Assembly: GCA_934590165.1 (NCBI GenBank)
Contig: CAKTOO010000005.1
Coordinates: 69,180-133,179, forward strand
Direction of reading: 5' to 3'
DNA length: 64,000 nucleotides
From: an uncultured Dysosmobacter sp.
Lineage (GTDB): Bacteria > Bacillota > Clostridia > Oscillospirales > Oscillospiraceae
Both the position numbers and the translations under genes were made by a program. Shown here piece by piece: positions 18,343 to 26,375 of the stretch. The notes beneath the pieces are model-generated. The model ran no database searches, was not told where the DNA came from, and saw only the letters and a list, made by a program, of their open reading frames with translations. Every line of letters begins with the position of its first letter. The stretch's first letter is position 1.

Positions 18343-18428
18343 CTCACTTCAGAAAGTAGTTTTCTATGATACAGCCTGACAGTACCACAAGGGTTGTCCA
18401 AAAATCCGTACACTCAGAATATTCCTGC

Positions 18429-18866
18429 TTACTTTTTGTAGTCTTTACGGGTGAACTTCTCGCTGGCTCGCTGCTTATTTGCAAAATACGCCTCAGTGAC
18501 TGCTTGGAAGAAAAGCTCCTTATCCTGCTCAGGGACATCTCCACCAGCAAAGAGAGCACGCGTTTGTGTCAGCAGCTGCTCTACATCAGTTGCTCCTTTA
18601 CGGCCATAGGCTGCTCTTGCGCTCTCGATGTATGGTGCCTCTTCAAGTCCATAGTTGGGATCTACGATCTCATCGTTGCTTAGATATGCCGTGGAAACAC
18701 CCAGCACCTCTGCCAACCTCTGAAGATTCACACCGCGAGGCATTACACCTTGTTTTTCGTATTTGGTAATCGTGCGCAGCGTGACACCAATCTTATCGGC
18801 CAGTTCTGTTTGCGTAAGGCCCAGATGCGTGCGGCTCTCTCGAATCTTTTCACCAGTCGTCTTCAT
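18429..18866 (-). CDS. XRE-family repressor (ImmR-like)
   Basis: A classic helix-turn-helix fills residues 7-60 (IRESRTHLGLTQTELADKIG...RTITKYEKQG). The C-terminal part is helical and charged. It is transcribed away from the polymerase gene across a 208-base region containing many GGAACT/AGAACT boxes, its probable operators. With the ImmA gene after it, it forms an inducible repressor module: peptidase action would release the rightward genes. Confidence 0.85.
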   Translation of the reverse strand: MKTTGEKIRESRTHLGLTQTELADKIGVTLRTITKYEKQGVMPRGVNLQRLAEVLGVSTAYLSNDEIVDPNYGLEEAPYIESARAAYGRKGATDVEQLLTQTRALFAGGDVPEQDKELFFQAVTEAYFANKQRASEKFTRKDYKK

Positions 18867-18909
18867 AACCGTCTCCTCTCGCAGGTTTGGAAAGTTTTTG
18901 AAAGTTCTA

Positions 18910-19047
18910 TTGACAAACCATTTTCTGACCTGCTATTTTGTTATTAGAACTTATTGGAACTTAATAGAACTCGATTGGAACTTTAGGCTCATTATATTCT
19001 GCGAACTGGAACTTGTCAATAGGAACTTTTAGGAACTTGATGGAACT
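18910..19047. promoter_or_regulatory. Promoter region with phased GGAACT/AGAACT direct repeats
   Basis: TTGACA (18910-18915) and TATTTT (18934-18939) are 18 bases apart on the plus strand. Downstream are boxes [A/G]GAACT starting at 18946, 18956, 18966, 18977, 19008, 19022, 19032 and 19042. Most are spaced 10 or 11 bases, one helical turn. A reverse copy (AAGTTCT) lies at 18902. This looks like a cooperative operator for the XRE repressor and controls the polymerase operon. Confidence 0.75.
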
Positions 19048-19074
19048 AATTCTTAAAGGCTATGGGCAGGAGGT

Positions 19075-20328
19075 ATGCCGAATATGGACGGTCGAGTTGT
19101 ATTGCATAGTGACCTCAACAATTGCTATGCGAGTATTGAATGTATGCTGCATCCGGAATTGCGCGGAAAGTACATTGCGGTTTGCGGCAGCGCAGAGGAT
19201 CGACATGGGATCGTTCTTGCGAAGAACCAATTGGCAAAGCAGTGTGGGGTGAAGACAGGTGAAGTGATTTGGGAGGCACGCCAGAAGTGTCCGCAACTGA
19301 CGATTGTAGAACCGCATATGGACCAATACTTGAAATTCTCCAAAATTGTCCGCTCTATCTACTTGCGATACTCTCCGGAAGTCGAGTCATTTGGCATTGA
19401 TGAGAGCTGGATCGAGCTGACGGGGTCCCCGCTTCTCCAGCAGAAAACTCCGCTTGAAATCGCCAACGAGATTCGGACTACTGTGAAAGAAGAAGTCGGA
19501 CTCACCGTTTCCATTGGCGTCAGCTTCAATAAGATTTTCGCGAAACTCGGCTCAGACATGAAAAAGCCAGATGCCGTGACTGTCATAACGCGGGAATCCT
19601 TCAAAGATCAGATCTGGCCGCTCCCCGTATCAGACCTGCTCTATGTGGGGCGAGCAACGACGGAAAAGCTTCGGCTCTACGGGATCCGTACCATCGGAGA
19701 TCTGGCCCAAGCAGATCGGGCAATGCTAATTCGCCGGCTTGGCGTCAATGGTGAAAAGCTGTGGGTGTTTGCCAATGGACTGGATCAATCGCGCGTTATG
19801 CCATGCGACTACGAAATCCCCATCAAGAGCGTGGGGCACGGAATCACCTGCACGGCAGACCTGCGTACAAATGAAGAGGTTCGACATGTTCTGATGGAGC
19901 TCTCACAGGAAGTGGGAGCAAAGCTGCGGAAAAGCAAACTGGCTGCCACGCGGGTCCGCATCAGTATTCGCGACAGCACACTGTCTCAGAGAGAGTACCA
20001 AGGGAAGCTGGAATTCCCAACTCAAAGTTATACAGAGATTGCTGCAGCTGGCTTTAATCTGTTCTGCCGGCGTTATCCATGGCCTGCGGATGTTCGATCT
20101 CTGACGATTAGCGCGATCGACCTGATCCCCTCGGATACACCAATTCAGCTCGATCTCTGGTCTGACTTTGAAAAGCATAATAAGCGTTTAACTTTGGAAC
20201 GCACCGTGGAAGATATCCGCCATCGCTATGGGCTCGGTATGATCAATTTTGCGGCACTTACCTTTGGATTGAAAATGCCGACACATCGTGAGATCGAATA
20301 TAAAATGCCATCTGTTATGTATCACTAA
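19075..20328 (+). CDS. Y-family DNA polymerase (DinB/UmuC type)
   Basis: The 417-residue translesion polymerase has the catalytic metal ligands in LHSDLNNCYASIE (N-terminus) and SFGIDESWIELTG (about 101-113). A thumb HhH region (GIRTIGDLAQADRAMLIRRLG) and a little-finger domain follow. Such polymerases copy damaged DNA. Element-borne copies in Firmicutes are usually under a phage-type repressor, which fits the repeats just upstream and the ImmA/XRE pair. ATG 19075 follows GCAGGAGGT. The next gene starts 13 bases after its stop and encodes a LexA/UmuD-fold protein. Confidence 0.92.
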   Translation: MPNMDGRVVLHSDLNNCYASIECMLHPELRGKYIAVCGSAEDRHGIVLAKNQLAKQCGVKTGEVIWEARQKCPQLTIVEPHMDQYLKFSKIVRSIYLRYSPEVESFGIDESWIELTGSPLLQQKTPLEIANEIRTTVKEEVGLTVSIGVSFNKIFAKLGSDMKKPDAVTVITRESFKDQIWPLPVSDLLYVGRATTEKLRLYGIRTIGDLAQADRAMLIRRLGVNGEKLWVFANGLDQSRVMPCDYEIPIKSVGHGITCTADLRTNEEVRHVLMELSQEVGAKLRKSKLAATRVRISIRDSTLSQREYQGKLEFPTQSYTEIAAAGFNLFCRRYPWPADVRSLTISAIDLIPSDTPIQLDLWSDFEKHNKRLTLERTVEDIRHRYGLGMINFAALTFGLKMPTHREIEYKMPSVMYH

Positions 20329-20341
20329 GGAGGGACAGATT

Positions 20342-20692
20342 TTGATAACCAAAGTTGAGGAATTCCGGGACAAGCATACTGTCTCGGTCAACAGCAAGGG
20401 CGATATCCTTATCACAGGCTTCACCAACGCGAAAAATGAGAAGTGCTTCTGCATTATGGCAGACGGCCATCGCTATCATGAGTATGGCATCTCCACCGGC
20501 AGCCTCCTTCTCTGCCAGCGCGGCGCCGCCATCAATGACGGAGACCTCATCATCGTGAAAGAGGACGGAGCTTTTACTATTTATCTTTATCTGAAAGACC
20601 GCAAAATCAAGGAGGATGGCGATAAGCGCATTCTCCATAACAAGTCCAAGGCCTACGCCAAAGTGATTGGCTCGTTCAACTTCTTTGAGTAA
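20342..20692 (+). CDS. S24/LexA-fold protein without catalytic residues (UmuD-like)
   Basis: Start TTG 20342 has AAGGAGGG seven bases upstream. The 116-residue sequence fits the C-terminal fold of LexA/UmuD: GISTGSLLLCQRGAAINDGD aligns with G-x-x-x-GDLV...DGDIVV. The position of the catalytic Ser (GDSM in LexA) reads DGHRY and that of the Lys (TVK) reads TIY, so it should not self-cleave. It may be a constant UmuD'-like partner of the Y-family polymerase encoded just upstream. The fold assignment is by eye. Confidence 0.5.
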   Translation: MITKVEEFRDKHTVSVNSKGDILITGFTNAKNEKCFCIMADGHRYHEYGISTGSLLLCQRGAAINDGDLIIVKEDGAFTIYLYLKDRKIKEDGDKRILHNKSKAYAKVIGSFNFFE

Positions 20693-20717
20693 TCAGGTCT
20701 GGCAGAAAGGACGGATC

Positions 20718-21260
20718 ATGAGCAAATTCCAAAACTACCTGAAAACATTTGACATTACCAGTACGCTGACCGAGGAAGATATTGAAAAGACGATGGCATT
20801 GCTCCAAATCTATGGGCCCACCGTTAGACGGACAGCCGCAAGAATCGATGAATTTGAGGAAGAGTGCTATGAGAGCCGGCGGCAATCCATCTCAGACTTC
20901 ATCAATTTAGCCATCGACTATGATCGTGACACCGATCGCAAACGCATTTCGGACCGTTTGGCGGAGATGGGGCACAGCATGGAGCTGCTTTCCGTTATGG
21001 AAGAGGCATTGGTGTTAGTGAAGGACACCCCGCCGAACGGCGGCACCTACTATAGCATCCTGCAGGCCCGCTACTTTGATGTCTACTGCACTTCCAATGA
21101 GGATGCCTTCCTGAATCTGGGGATGTCCTCGTCTACTTACTATCGTCACATCAAGCCGGCGATTCGAGCATTTGCCGCAAACCTCTGGTGTGTTGTCATC
21201 CCTGATCTGATCATCAAGGAGCATATCCAGAATAATGGGAGTCAGGTGGGAGTCTCATGA
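20718..21260 (+). CDS. ArpU-like phage transcription regulator
   Basis: ATG 20718 (MSKFQNYLKTFDITSTL) has AGAAAGGACG upstream. The 180-residue helical protein ends with a region typical of late-gene or RinA/ArpU-type regulators, in which a sigma-like HTH (NLGMSSSTYYRHIKPAIRAFAANLW) recognises a promoter. It is co-transcribed with the polymerase genes and followed by two terminators. Confidence 0.6.
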   Translation: MSKFQNYLKTFDITSTLTEEDIEKTMALLQIYGPTVRRTAARIDEFEEECYESRRQSISDFINLAIDYDRDTDRKRISDRLAEMGHSMELLSVMEEALVLVKDTPPNGGTYYSILQARYFDVYCTSNEDAFLNLGMSSSTYYRHIKPAIRAFAANLWCVVIPDLIIKEHIQNNGSQVGVS

Positions 21261-21583
21261 GAGTCAAATGAGAGATAAAATGATGGAAAATAGAGAGGAG
21301 ATTGGAAGCCAAGCGAAATTGTAGTGTAGAGAATCACCCCTTATAATGGATTATGCTGAAGCACCTATAGCCTCTCGGGGAATTTCCCCCGAGAGGCTTT
21401 TTTGATCCCCGCGTGCAACAGCCAATACTGGAACAAATTGCCGACCATTCTCGCATGAGAGTGGCCGGCTTTTTTGTTGCCTTGACTGGGAGCATGATCC
21501 ATGTCCGGCGCTGGCAATCGGGCTCGTGGCCCGCCTTCAAGTCGTTCGTCCGCATCCGCAAACGAAACGACTTGGAGGTAAAA
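21261..21583 (+). terminator. Intergenic region with three successive hairpins
   Basis: Hairpin 1 (21369-21403, GCCTCTCGGGG/CCCCCGAGAGGC) and hairpin 2 (21440-21475, CCGACCATTCTC/GAGAGTGGCCGG) both end in a T run and look like rho-independent terminators. Hairpin 3 (21539-21573, AAGTCGTTCGT/ACGAAACGACTT) lies directly before the ribosome site of the next gene and could mask it. No gene is seen. Confidence 0.7.
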
Positions 21584-21988
21584 ATGAAAACTATCAGAAT
21601 CAAAGACTACTATGGTATTTATCAGGAAATTCCTGTCAGCGATGAGCTGTATGAAGAATGGCGCGCTCTTCAGAATGAAACGCAGCGCGTCCATCGCAAA
21701 GAAGTATATCACCGTGATTGGACACCAATCGAGGATCTTTTCGAAATGCCGAAGTCTTATGAGCAGAACCCGATGGAAGATACGTTGCTGTGGGATGAGC
21801 AGGTCGCTGCGCTGTATGCAGCGATCGCACAACTTACCCCGATCCAGCAGCGCAGGATCCACATGCTGATGGAGAATATGACGATCCGTGAGATTGCCCG
21901 TCAGGAAGGGTGCCATATGAACGCAGCTCTGAAATCTGTCAACGGTGCGCTCAAAAAGCTCCACGATCTTCTGAAAGACTGGGCATAA
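21584..21988 (+). CDS. Sigma-70 region 4-like protein
   Basis: The 134-residue protein starts at ATG 21584 behind TTGGAGGT. Its second half reads AAIAQLTPIQQRRIHMLMENMTIREIARQEGC, a sigma region 4 helix-turn-helix, without regions 2 and 3. Such proteins are common in conjugative and phage-like elements of Firmicutes and act as activators or orphan sigma-like factors. An upstream terminator pair and hairpin suggest post-initiation control. Confidence 0.7.
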   Translation: MKTIRIKDYYGIYQEIPVSDELYEEWRALQNETQRVHRKEVYHRDWTPIEDLFEMPKSYEQNPMEDTLLWDEQVAALYAAIAQLTPIQQRRIHMLMENMTIREIARQEGCHMNAALKSVNGALKKLHDLLKDWA

Positions 21989-22021
21989 ATGCCTAAAGGG
22001 AAAACATTTAGTGTAGTTGTT

Positions 22022-22034
22022 GTTCTATGAGAAC
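22022..22034. promoter_or_regulatory. Short palindrome GTTCT-ATG-AGAAC before parM
   Basis: The inverted repeat contains AGAAC, the core of the boxes at 18946-19047, and lies 80 bases before the parM-like gene. It could bring partition under the same repressor. This is only a motif similarity. Confidence 0.3.
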
Positions 22035-22113
22035 ACTATGCGTAATTACTTTTAGATGCTTCGAGTGCGACATCACACGCACTTTGTTAAACGAAATGAG
22101 GAGGTTCCAATCC

Positions 22114-23040
22114 ATGATTATCTCTGTCGATCACGGCAATAAATCGATCAAGACCCCGAACGCGCTTTTCACCTCCGGCCTGATTTCGTCCGAAGGGCTG
22201 CAAGGATTCAAAACGGACTATATCGGCTGGAACGGGCGCTACTATACGCTGACAGAACAGCGCATTTCTTATCTGCGCGACAAAACCGAAGACGAGCGGT
22301 TCTATGTCCTGACTCTCTTCGCTATCGCCAAGGAACTGGAACGGCGCAAGGCAGCTGAAACGCTGGATCCGATTGACATCACGCTCCTGATTGGATTGCC
22401 CCCAGCGCACTATGAACAGCTCCACAGTCGCTTTGAGCAGTACTTTCTGCGGCGCCGTGAGGCCATTGACTTCGAGTACAATGGAAAATACTACTCGATT
22501 CGCATCAGCAAGGTTCTCAGCTACCCTCAGGCATTTGCGGCTGCTGTAACACAGTACAGTACGCTCAAGACCTATTCTGTTGCCTACATCATCGACATCG
22601 GCGGCTTTACCATTGACGTGCTCAAGCTGCGGAACGGACGTCCTGACCTGGCGGTGGTCGAAAGTTTTGAAAAGGGGGTCATCACCCTCTACAACAGCAT
22701 TACAAGCAAATGCAATGCGCTCTATGCCCGGATCTTGGAGGACTGCGATATTGATGAGGTCATTCGCAATCAGCCTACTGTCCTTCCTGGTGAAGTGCAA
22801 CAGCTGATTCGCAGCATGACAGGAGAGTTTCTTTCGGAGTTCTATAACTTCCTTCGTGAGCGCGGCATCGATGTAACGACCAGCAAATGCGTGTTTGCCG
22901 GTGGTGGCTCTCTTCTCCTTCGAGGAATGATCGAGAGGGCAAATAAAGTAGCATTCCCCATTTTCATCGAAGATATTCATGCCAATGCACGCGGCTATGA
23001 ACTCCTCTATCAGAGTGAGGTAGCGTCGAATGGGCAGTAA
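22114..23040 (+). CDS. ParM/StbA-type plasmid segregation actin
   Basis: ATG 22114 (MIISVDHGNKSIKTPN) follows GAGGAGG. The 308-residue protein has actin-fold phosphate loops: phosphate-1 IISVDHGNKSIK, phosphate-2 YIIDIGGFTIDVLKL (about 168-182) and the adenosine motif CVFAGGGSLLLRG (about 267-279). These match ParM-like and archaeal Ta0583-like actins. It would push plasmid copies apart together with a DNA-binding adaptor. The next gene overlaps it by 11 bases and has the right size and form for that adaptor. Confidence 0.85.
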   Translation: MIISVDHGNKSIKTPNALFTSGLISSEGLQGFKTDYIGWNGRYYTLTEQRISYLRDKTEDERFYVLTLFAIAKELERRKAAETLDPIDITLLIGLPPAHYEQLHSRFEQYFLRRREAIDFEYNGKYYSIRISKVLSYPQAFAAAVTQYSTLKTYSVAYIIDIGGFTIDVLKLRNGRPDLAVVESFEKGVITLYNSITSKCNALYARILEDCDIDEVIRNQPTVLPGEVQQLIRSMTGEFLSEFYNFLRERGIDVTTSKCVFAGGGSLLLRGMIERANKVAFPIFIEDIHANARGYELLYQSEVASNGQ

Positions 23041-23368
23041 TAGTAAGTCTCGTGTTGTGCTCCAGTTCAATGAAATGGACTTTCGACACCGGCGCGCACT
23101 CGATATTTTACGGCAACGACCACGCAGCATGTCCGAATTGGTCGTCAATGCGATCCTGCACTACACAAGCTGCCCAGAAGCGGCCAACGAGTTTGGCCGC
23201 GACTGGGTGGTGAGCATCGTCAAGGATGTCGTTCGCGAGATGGTCACAAATGGAGAACTCCAAGCTGTATCACAACCCACGTCCCCAAAGCCGGAGAGTC
23301 CAACGCTGGCGGCTGATGATCTTGCGGATCTCGGTGGTGTCATGGGGATGTTCCGGTCGAAGGAGTAA
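23030..23368 (+). CDS. ParR-like centromere-binding adaptor
   Basis: The 112-residue protein overlaps the parM-like gene. The N-terminal half (VVLQFNEMDFRHRRALDILRQRPRSMSELV) looks like a ribbon-helix-helix DNA-binding domain; the C-terminal tail is acidic and Pro-rich and ends GGVMGMFRSKE, which could contact filament ends. Assignment rests on position and general form rather than on a clear motif. Confidence 0.6.
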   Translation: MGSNSKSRVVLQFNEMDFRHRRALDILRQRPRSMSELVVNAILHYTSCPEAANEFGRDWVVSIVKDVVREMVTNGELQAVSQPTSPKPESPTLAADDLADLGGVMGMFRSKE

Positions 23369-23372
23369 GGCC

Positions 23373-23987
23373 ATGAGCAATAAGAAATTTGGATATGCTC
23401 GTGTATCCACAGCTGAGCAAAATGAGGATCGTCAGGTTCTTGAATTGCTCGAGTACGGCATTGAAGAGCGTGATATCTATGTGGACAAGCAGAGCGGCCG
23501 TAGTTTTGAGCGAACAAACTACATGTCACTACGAAATAGCATTTTGCGTAATGGCGATATCCTGGTCGTTAAAAGCATTGATCGTTTTGGCCGTAATTAC
23601 TCTGGAATTCGCACCGAGTGGGAATATCTTACCAAAACGCTTGGTGTGGACATCGTCGTTCTGGACACTCCCATTCTGGATACGACCCGATACAAAGATC
23701 TACTCGGTAGTGTAATCACGGATATTGTCCTCGCCGTACTATCTTTCGGCGCTCAGCTGGAAGTTGATACCAAGTCGAAGGCACAGGCGGAAGGGATTGC
23801 CGCCGCGCATCTAAAGGGTGTCAAATTTGGGCGGCCAAAGTGCTCTGTAAAGGACTGGGATATCTATTATCCCAAGTGGAAGCAAGGAGAAATCACAGCT
23901 GTCGAGTGCTATAGGCAGTTGGGCGTCAGCGCATCGACATTTTATCGGTTGGTGCATAAGTTTGAGTCGGAGGGAAAAGTACGATGA
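23373..23987 (+). CDS. Small serine recombinase (resolvase/invertase)
   Basis: The 204-residue enzyme has all resolvase marks: catalytic Ser in FGYARVSTAEQNEDRQ, the VKSIDRFGRNY motif, the long E helix (LAVLSFGAQLEVDTKSKAQAEGI) and a C-terminal HTH (VECYRQLGVSASTFYRLV). It probably resolves dimers of the element, which fits its place after the partition genes. ATG 23373 has AAGGAG ten bases upstream. Confidence 0.9.
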   Translation: MSNKKFGYARVSTAEQNEDRQVLELLEYGIEERDIYVDKQSGRSFERTNYMSLRNSILRNGDILVVKSIDRFGRNYSGIRTEWEYLTKTLGVDIVVLDTPILDTTRYKDLLGSVITDIVLAVLSFGAQLEVDTKSKAQAEGIAAAHLKGVKFGRPKCSVKDWDIYYPKWKQGEITAVECYRQLGVSASTFYRLVHKFESEGKVR

Positions 23988-24391
23988 AGCGCTGTATTAT
24001 ATATGCAAGAATTGGTGGACCAGCTTCGGAGGTAAATAACAGCCTTATGCAAGCACAGCTGGCCGGACTCCGTGCAGCCGCAGAAGGCCTCGGCTTAGAG
24101 GTCGTGGCAGAGCTTCCAGTTTTTGAGCATGGTAATGATGGGAACCGGCAAAGCATCAAGACGTTGGCTCGGGATAGGCGGCATGGCCTTTACGAATGTG
24201 TGCTGGTAAAGAATTTGTCACGCTTGGCCCGTGGAGAGGCCATTCTCGAAGTTGGCCGCAAATTCGCAAGTGCCGGGCTTTCGGTCTACACACCTTCCGG
24301 TCGTGCTGAACTGATTCCGCCCGTTTATGCCTTCTACTCCAGATATCACACGGAAGGAGGTCCTGCATTTGGCTCGCGAAACCAAAAATGA
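23984..24391 (+). CDS. Resolvase-fold protein lacking the catalytic serine
   Basis: The start ATG overlaps the stop of the previous recombinase (ATGA). CIIYARIGGPASEVNNSLM aligns with the resolvase N-terminus, but the catalytic Ser of YARxS is Gly. VLVKNLSRLARGEAILEVG matches the D/E helix region with NLSRLAR in place of DRLSR. There is no DNA-binding HTH. It is likely an inactive relative, possibly a regulator of the neighbouring resolvase. Confidence 0.6.
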   Translation: MKRCIIYARIGGPASEVNNSLMQAQLAGLRAAAEGLGLEVVAELPVFEHGNDGNRQSIKTLARDRRHGLYECVLVKNLSRLARGEAILEVGRKFASAGLSVYTPSGRAELIPPVYAFYSRYHTEGGPAFGSRNQK

Positions 24392-24560
24392 GGATCGAAA
24401 GCAAAGGATTCGTGACGCTTTCCAAGAGGGTCAAGCAGTAGAACGGATGCCAGCTCGCTATGTTGTAATATCAGAGGATATTACAGGCGATAGAGTTTTG
24501 GCAAAATTCCAACTCATTCAGTTCAAGGAGGATATTGATGTGTCAAGAACCCACACTTAA
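24369..24560 (+). CDS. Small hypothetical protein next to the IscB element
   Basis: TTG 24369 follows GGAAGGAGGT seven bases upstream. The 63 residues (LARETKNEDRKQRIRDAF...) are highly charged. It overlaps the end of the preceding gene and stops where the IscB element begins, so its C-terminus may have been cut by that insertion. No family recognised. Confidence 0.45.
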   Translation: MARETKNEDRKQRIRDAFQEGQAVERMPARYVVISEDITGDRVLAKFQLIQFKEDIDVSRTHT

Positions 24561-24856
24561 ACGCAAAAGCGTTTTGAAGTGGTGCTTGTGGGAAAACTAC
24601 AAGCCTGATTGACTACCCTAAGTGTTTCGAACACTACGTTACTTGAGAATGTATAGGCACCTGCGGGCGTTCGTCCGAACCCGCCGCTCTGCGGCATACG
24701 ATTAAAAGCTCTGGGGGTAAGGAGCGGTGTCGTATGTAAGAAAACCTCAGGATAACATTGGGTACGGACACCTGACCTGCGTGATTGGCTCTACCGGTCA
24801 TACAGGCGCGGCTTCTATATTAGCCGCATCAAGATTATCGGAAAGAGGGCATTGAC
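24561..24856 (+). ncRNA. IscB omega RNA (approximate limits)
   Basis: IscB proteins use a long structured RNA encoded directly upstream of iscB. This 296-base stretch has no gene and is rich in stems: GCTTGTGGGAAAACTACAAGC (24582-24602), AGTGTTTCGAACACT, GCGGGCGTTCGTCCGAACCCGC and paired CATACG/CGTATG segments that could form the pseudoknot. The guide would be at the 5' end, taken from sequence at the left boundary of the element. The exact 5' end cannot be set by eye. AACGCAAAAGCGTT near the left end may be the insertion-sequence subterminal hairpin. Confidence 0.75.
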
Positions 24857-26152
24857 ATGCCTGATAAGGTCTATGTTATCAGCCGGCTCGGACATCCGTT
24901 GATGCCCTGCTCTCCGGCAAAAGCCCGTCATCTTCTGGATGACAAGAAAGCAAAGGTTGTCAAACGGACGCCTTTCACTATCAGGCTCCTCTATGGGAGC
25001 ACTAAGTATATTCAGCCGGTCATTCTCGGCGTGGATGCAGGAAGCAAGACCATTGGTCTGTCGGCAAGTACGGTGAAGGAGGAATTGTTTGCTGCTGAGG
25101 TAATGCCACGGAATGACGTGGTGGAAAACCTCTCCACGCGAAGAGCGTTCCGCCGAGCACGCCGGAACCGTACCACACGGTATCGGGAACCTCGTTCTGA
25201 TAATCGTGTGCGTAGCAATCACGAATGTTGGCTTGCACCTTCTGTGAAAGTTAAAATTCAGGAGCATATTACTTCTATCAAGAGGGTATGTACTATCCTG
25301 CCTGTCAGCAAAGTGGTCATTGAGACTGCAGAATTCGACCTTCAGCTCCTCAAAGCTATTCAGGACGGAAAGCCTATCCCAGAGGGCGAGGACTATCAGA
25401 AGGGCGAAATGTACGGTTCTTATAATGTTCGTCAGTACGTCCTCTGGAGAGATAACTACACCTGCACCTGCTGCGGAGTCAAGGGCACGGACAAGAAGCC
25501 AGTCAAACTGCATGTCCACCATTTTGAGAGCCGCAAACACGGTGGGAATGCTCCGGACAACTACGGCACGCTCTGCGAGGATTGCCACAAGAAGTTTCAC
25601 CTCGGCATCATTATCGATGAGATGCTCAAGACGCGCAAGCGCCGCTCCACGAGAGACGCCGCCTTTATGGGCATTATGCGCAAGACACTGATGCAGAGAC
25701 TCAGAGCAGAGCTCTCCATCCCTGTCGCAGAGACGAAGGGCTACATCACAAAAGCAACCCGCGAGAAGCTGCTGGTACTTCCGAAGAGCCACACTAGCGA
25801 TGCTCTGGCAATTGCACAGGGTAGACACGGCTTTAGTATTAAGGCGCACACCTATGTAGAACCGGCAAACCACATCTACACGGTCCGCCCGGTACGGCAT
25901 CATAACCGCCAGCTCCACAAAGCCTCTATCCTGAAGAGCGGTATCCGAAAGCGCAATCAGGCATCTAAATATGTCTTTGGTTTCCGACTCTACGATAAGG
26001 TTCTCTATCAGGGAAAAGAGTGTTTCGTGTGGGGGCGGAGAACAAGCGGAAGCTTTCTTCTTCGAACAATTGACGGTATAAAGGTCAAAGACGGTGTAAG
26101 TTGCAGAAACCTCACTCTACTTGAACGAAGCAGCAATTACCTTATTGCGTAA
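24857..26152 (+). CDS. iscB: IscB RNA-guided endonuclease
   Basis: The 431-residue protein has the full IscB plan: PLMP motif (HPLMPCSPAKARHLL, about 13-27); RuvC-I VILGVDAGSKTIGLS (Asp60); an Arg-rich bridge helix (RRAFRRARRNRTTRYREPR, about 95-113); RuvC-II VVIETAEFD (Glu156); the HNH domain with CTCCG, HVHHFESRKHGGNAPDNYG (His222) and CEDCHKKFH; and RuvC-III PKSHTSDALAIAQG (His312, Asp315). A C-terminal target-interaction part (TVRPVRHHNRQLHKA) follows. All catalytic residues are present, so it should cut both DNA strands under RNA guidance; it is the family from which Cas9 arose. The size is close to compact gut IscBs. RBS AAAGAGGG lies before ATG 24857. Confidence 0.93.
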   Translation: MPDKVYVISRLGHPLMPCSPAKARHLLDDKKAKVVKRTPFTIRLLYGSTKYIQPVILGVDAGSKTIGLSASTVKEELFAAEVMPRNDVVENLSTRRAFRRARRNRTTRYREPRSDNRVRSNHECWLAPSVKVKIQEHITSIKRVCTILPVSKVVIETAEFDLQLLKAIQDGKPIPEGEDYQKGEMYGSYNVRQYVLWRDNYTCTCCGVKGTDKKPVKLHVHHFESRKHGGNAPDNYGTLCEDCHKKFHLGIIIDEMLKTRKRRSTRDAAFMGIMRKTLMQRLRAELSIPVAETKGYITKATREKLLVLPKSHTSDALAIAQGRHGFSIKAHTYVEPANHIYTVRPVRHHNRQLHKASILKSGIRKRNQASKYVFGFRLYDKVLYQGKECFVWGRRTSGSFLLRTIDGIKVKDGVSCRNLTLLERSSNYLIA

Positions 26153-26235
26153 ACAATAGAGAAGAGGAAAACTATCGATTCCTCTCCCTACCCATAGAGG
26201 TGTGGGATTCTTATCTAAAATCCAGACAAATAAAA

Positions 26236-26270
26236 AATGGCCTTCGGTATGTGTTGTACCGGAGGTCATT
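26236..26270 (+). terminator. Terminator-like hairpin after the IscB element
   Basis: AATGGCCTTCGGTA pairs with TACCGGAGGTCATT with two mismatches. It insulates the following repressor gene. Confidence 0.55.
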
Positions 26271-26375
26271 CGTTTACGTACCATTTCAGTACGACAAATA
26301 CCATAATGCTCATTTCTGATTTTCTGCCATCCCTCTATACTGTGAGAAAGTACAGGATAGGTAGGAGAAGATCAA

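Larger units (their letters stand above)
24561..26220 (+). mobile_element. IscB-type IS200/IS605-derived element without tnpA
   Basis: The unit consists of a left hairpin, omega RNA, iscB and a right end with palindromes (AGAGGA/TCCTCT and CCCATAGAGGTGTGGG, 26162-26215). No TnpA transposase gene is seen, so movement would need TnpA in trans. It is inserted between the resolvase genes and an XRE repressor. Ends are approximate. Confidence 0.65.

Noticed and set aside
22087..23148. Minus-strand open frame opposite parM
   Set aside because: It is a shadow frame; the ParM phosphate and adenosine motifs are on the plus strand.
24561..26220. Considered Cas9 or a CRISPR locus because of RuvC/HNH motifs
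   Set aside because: The protein is 431 residues with a PLMP domain and no REC lobe, and no spaced repeats are seen; IscB is the better call. No CRISPR array was seen anywhere in the window.
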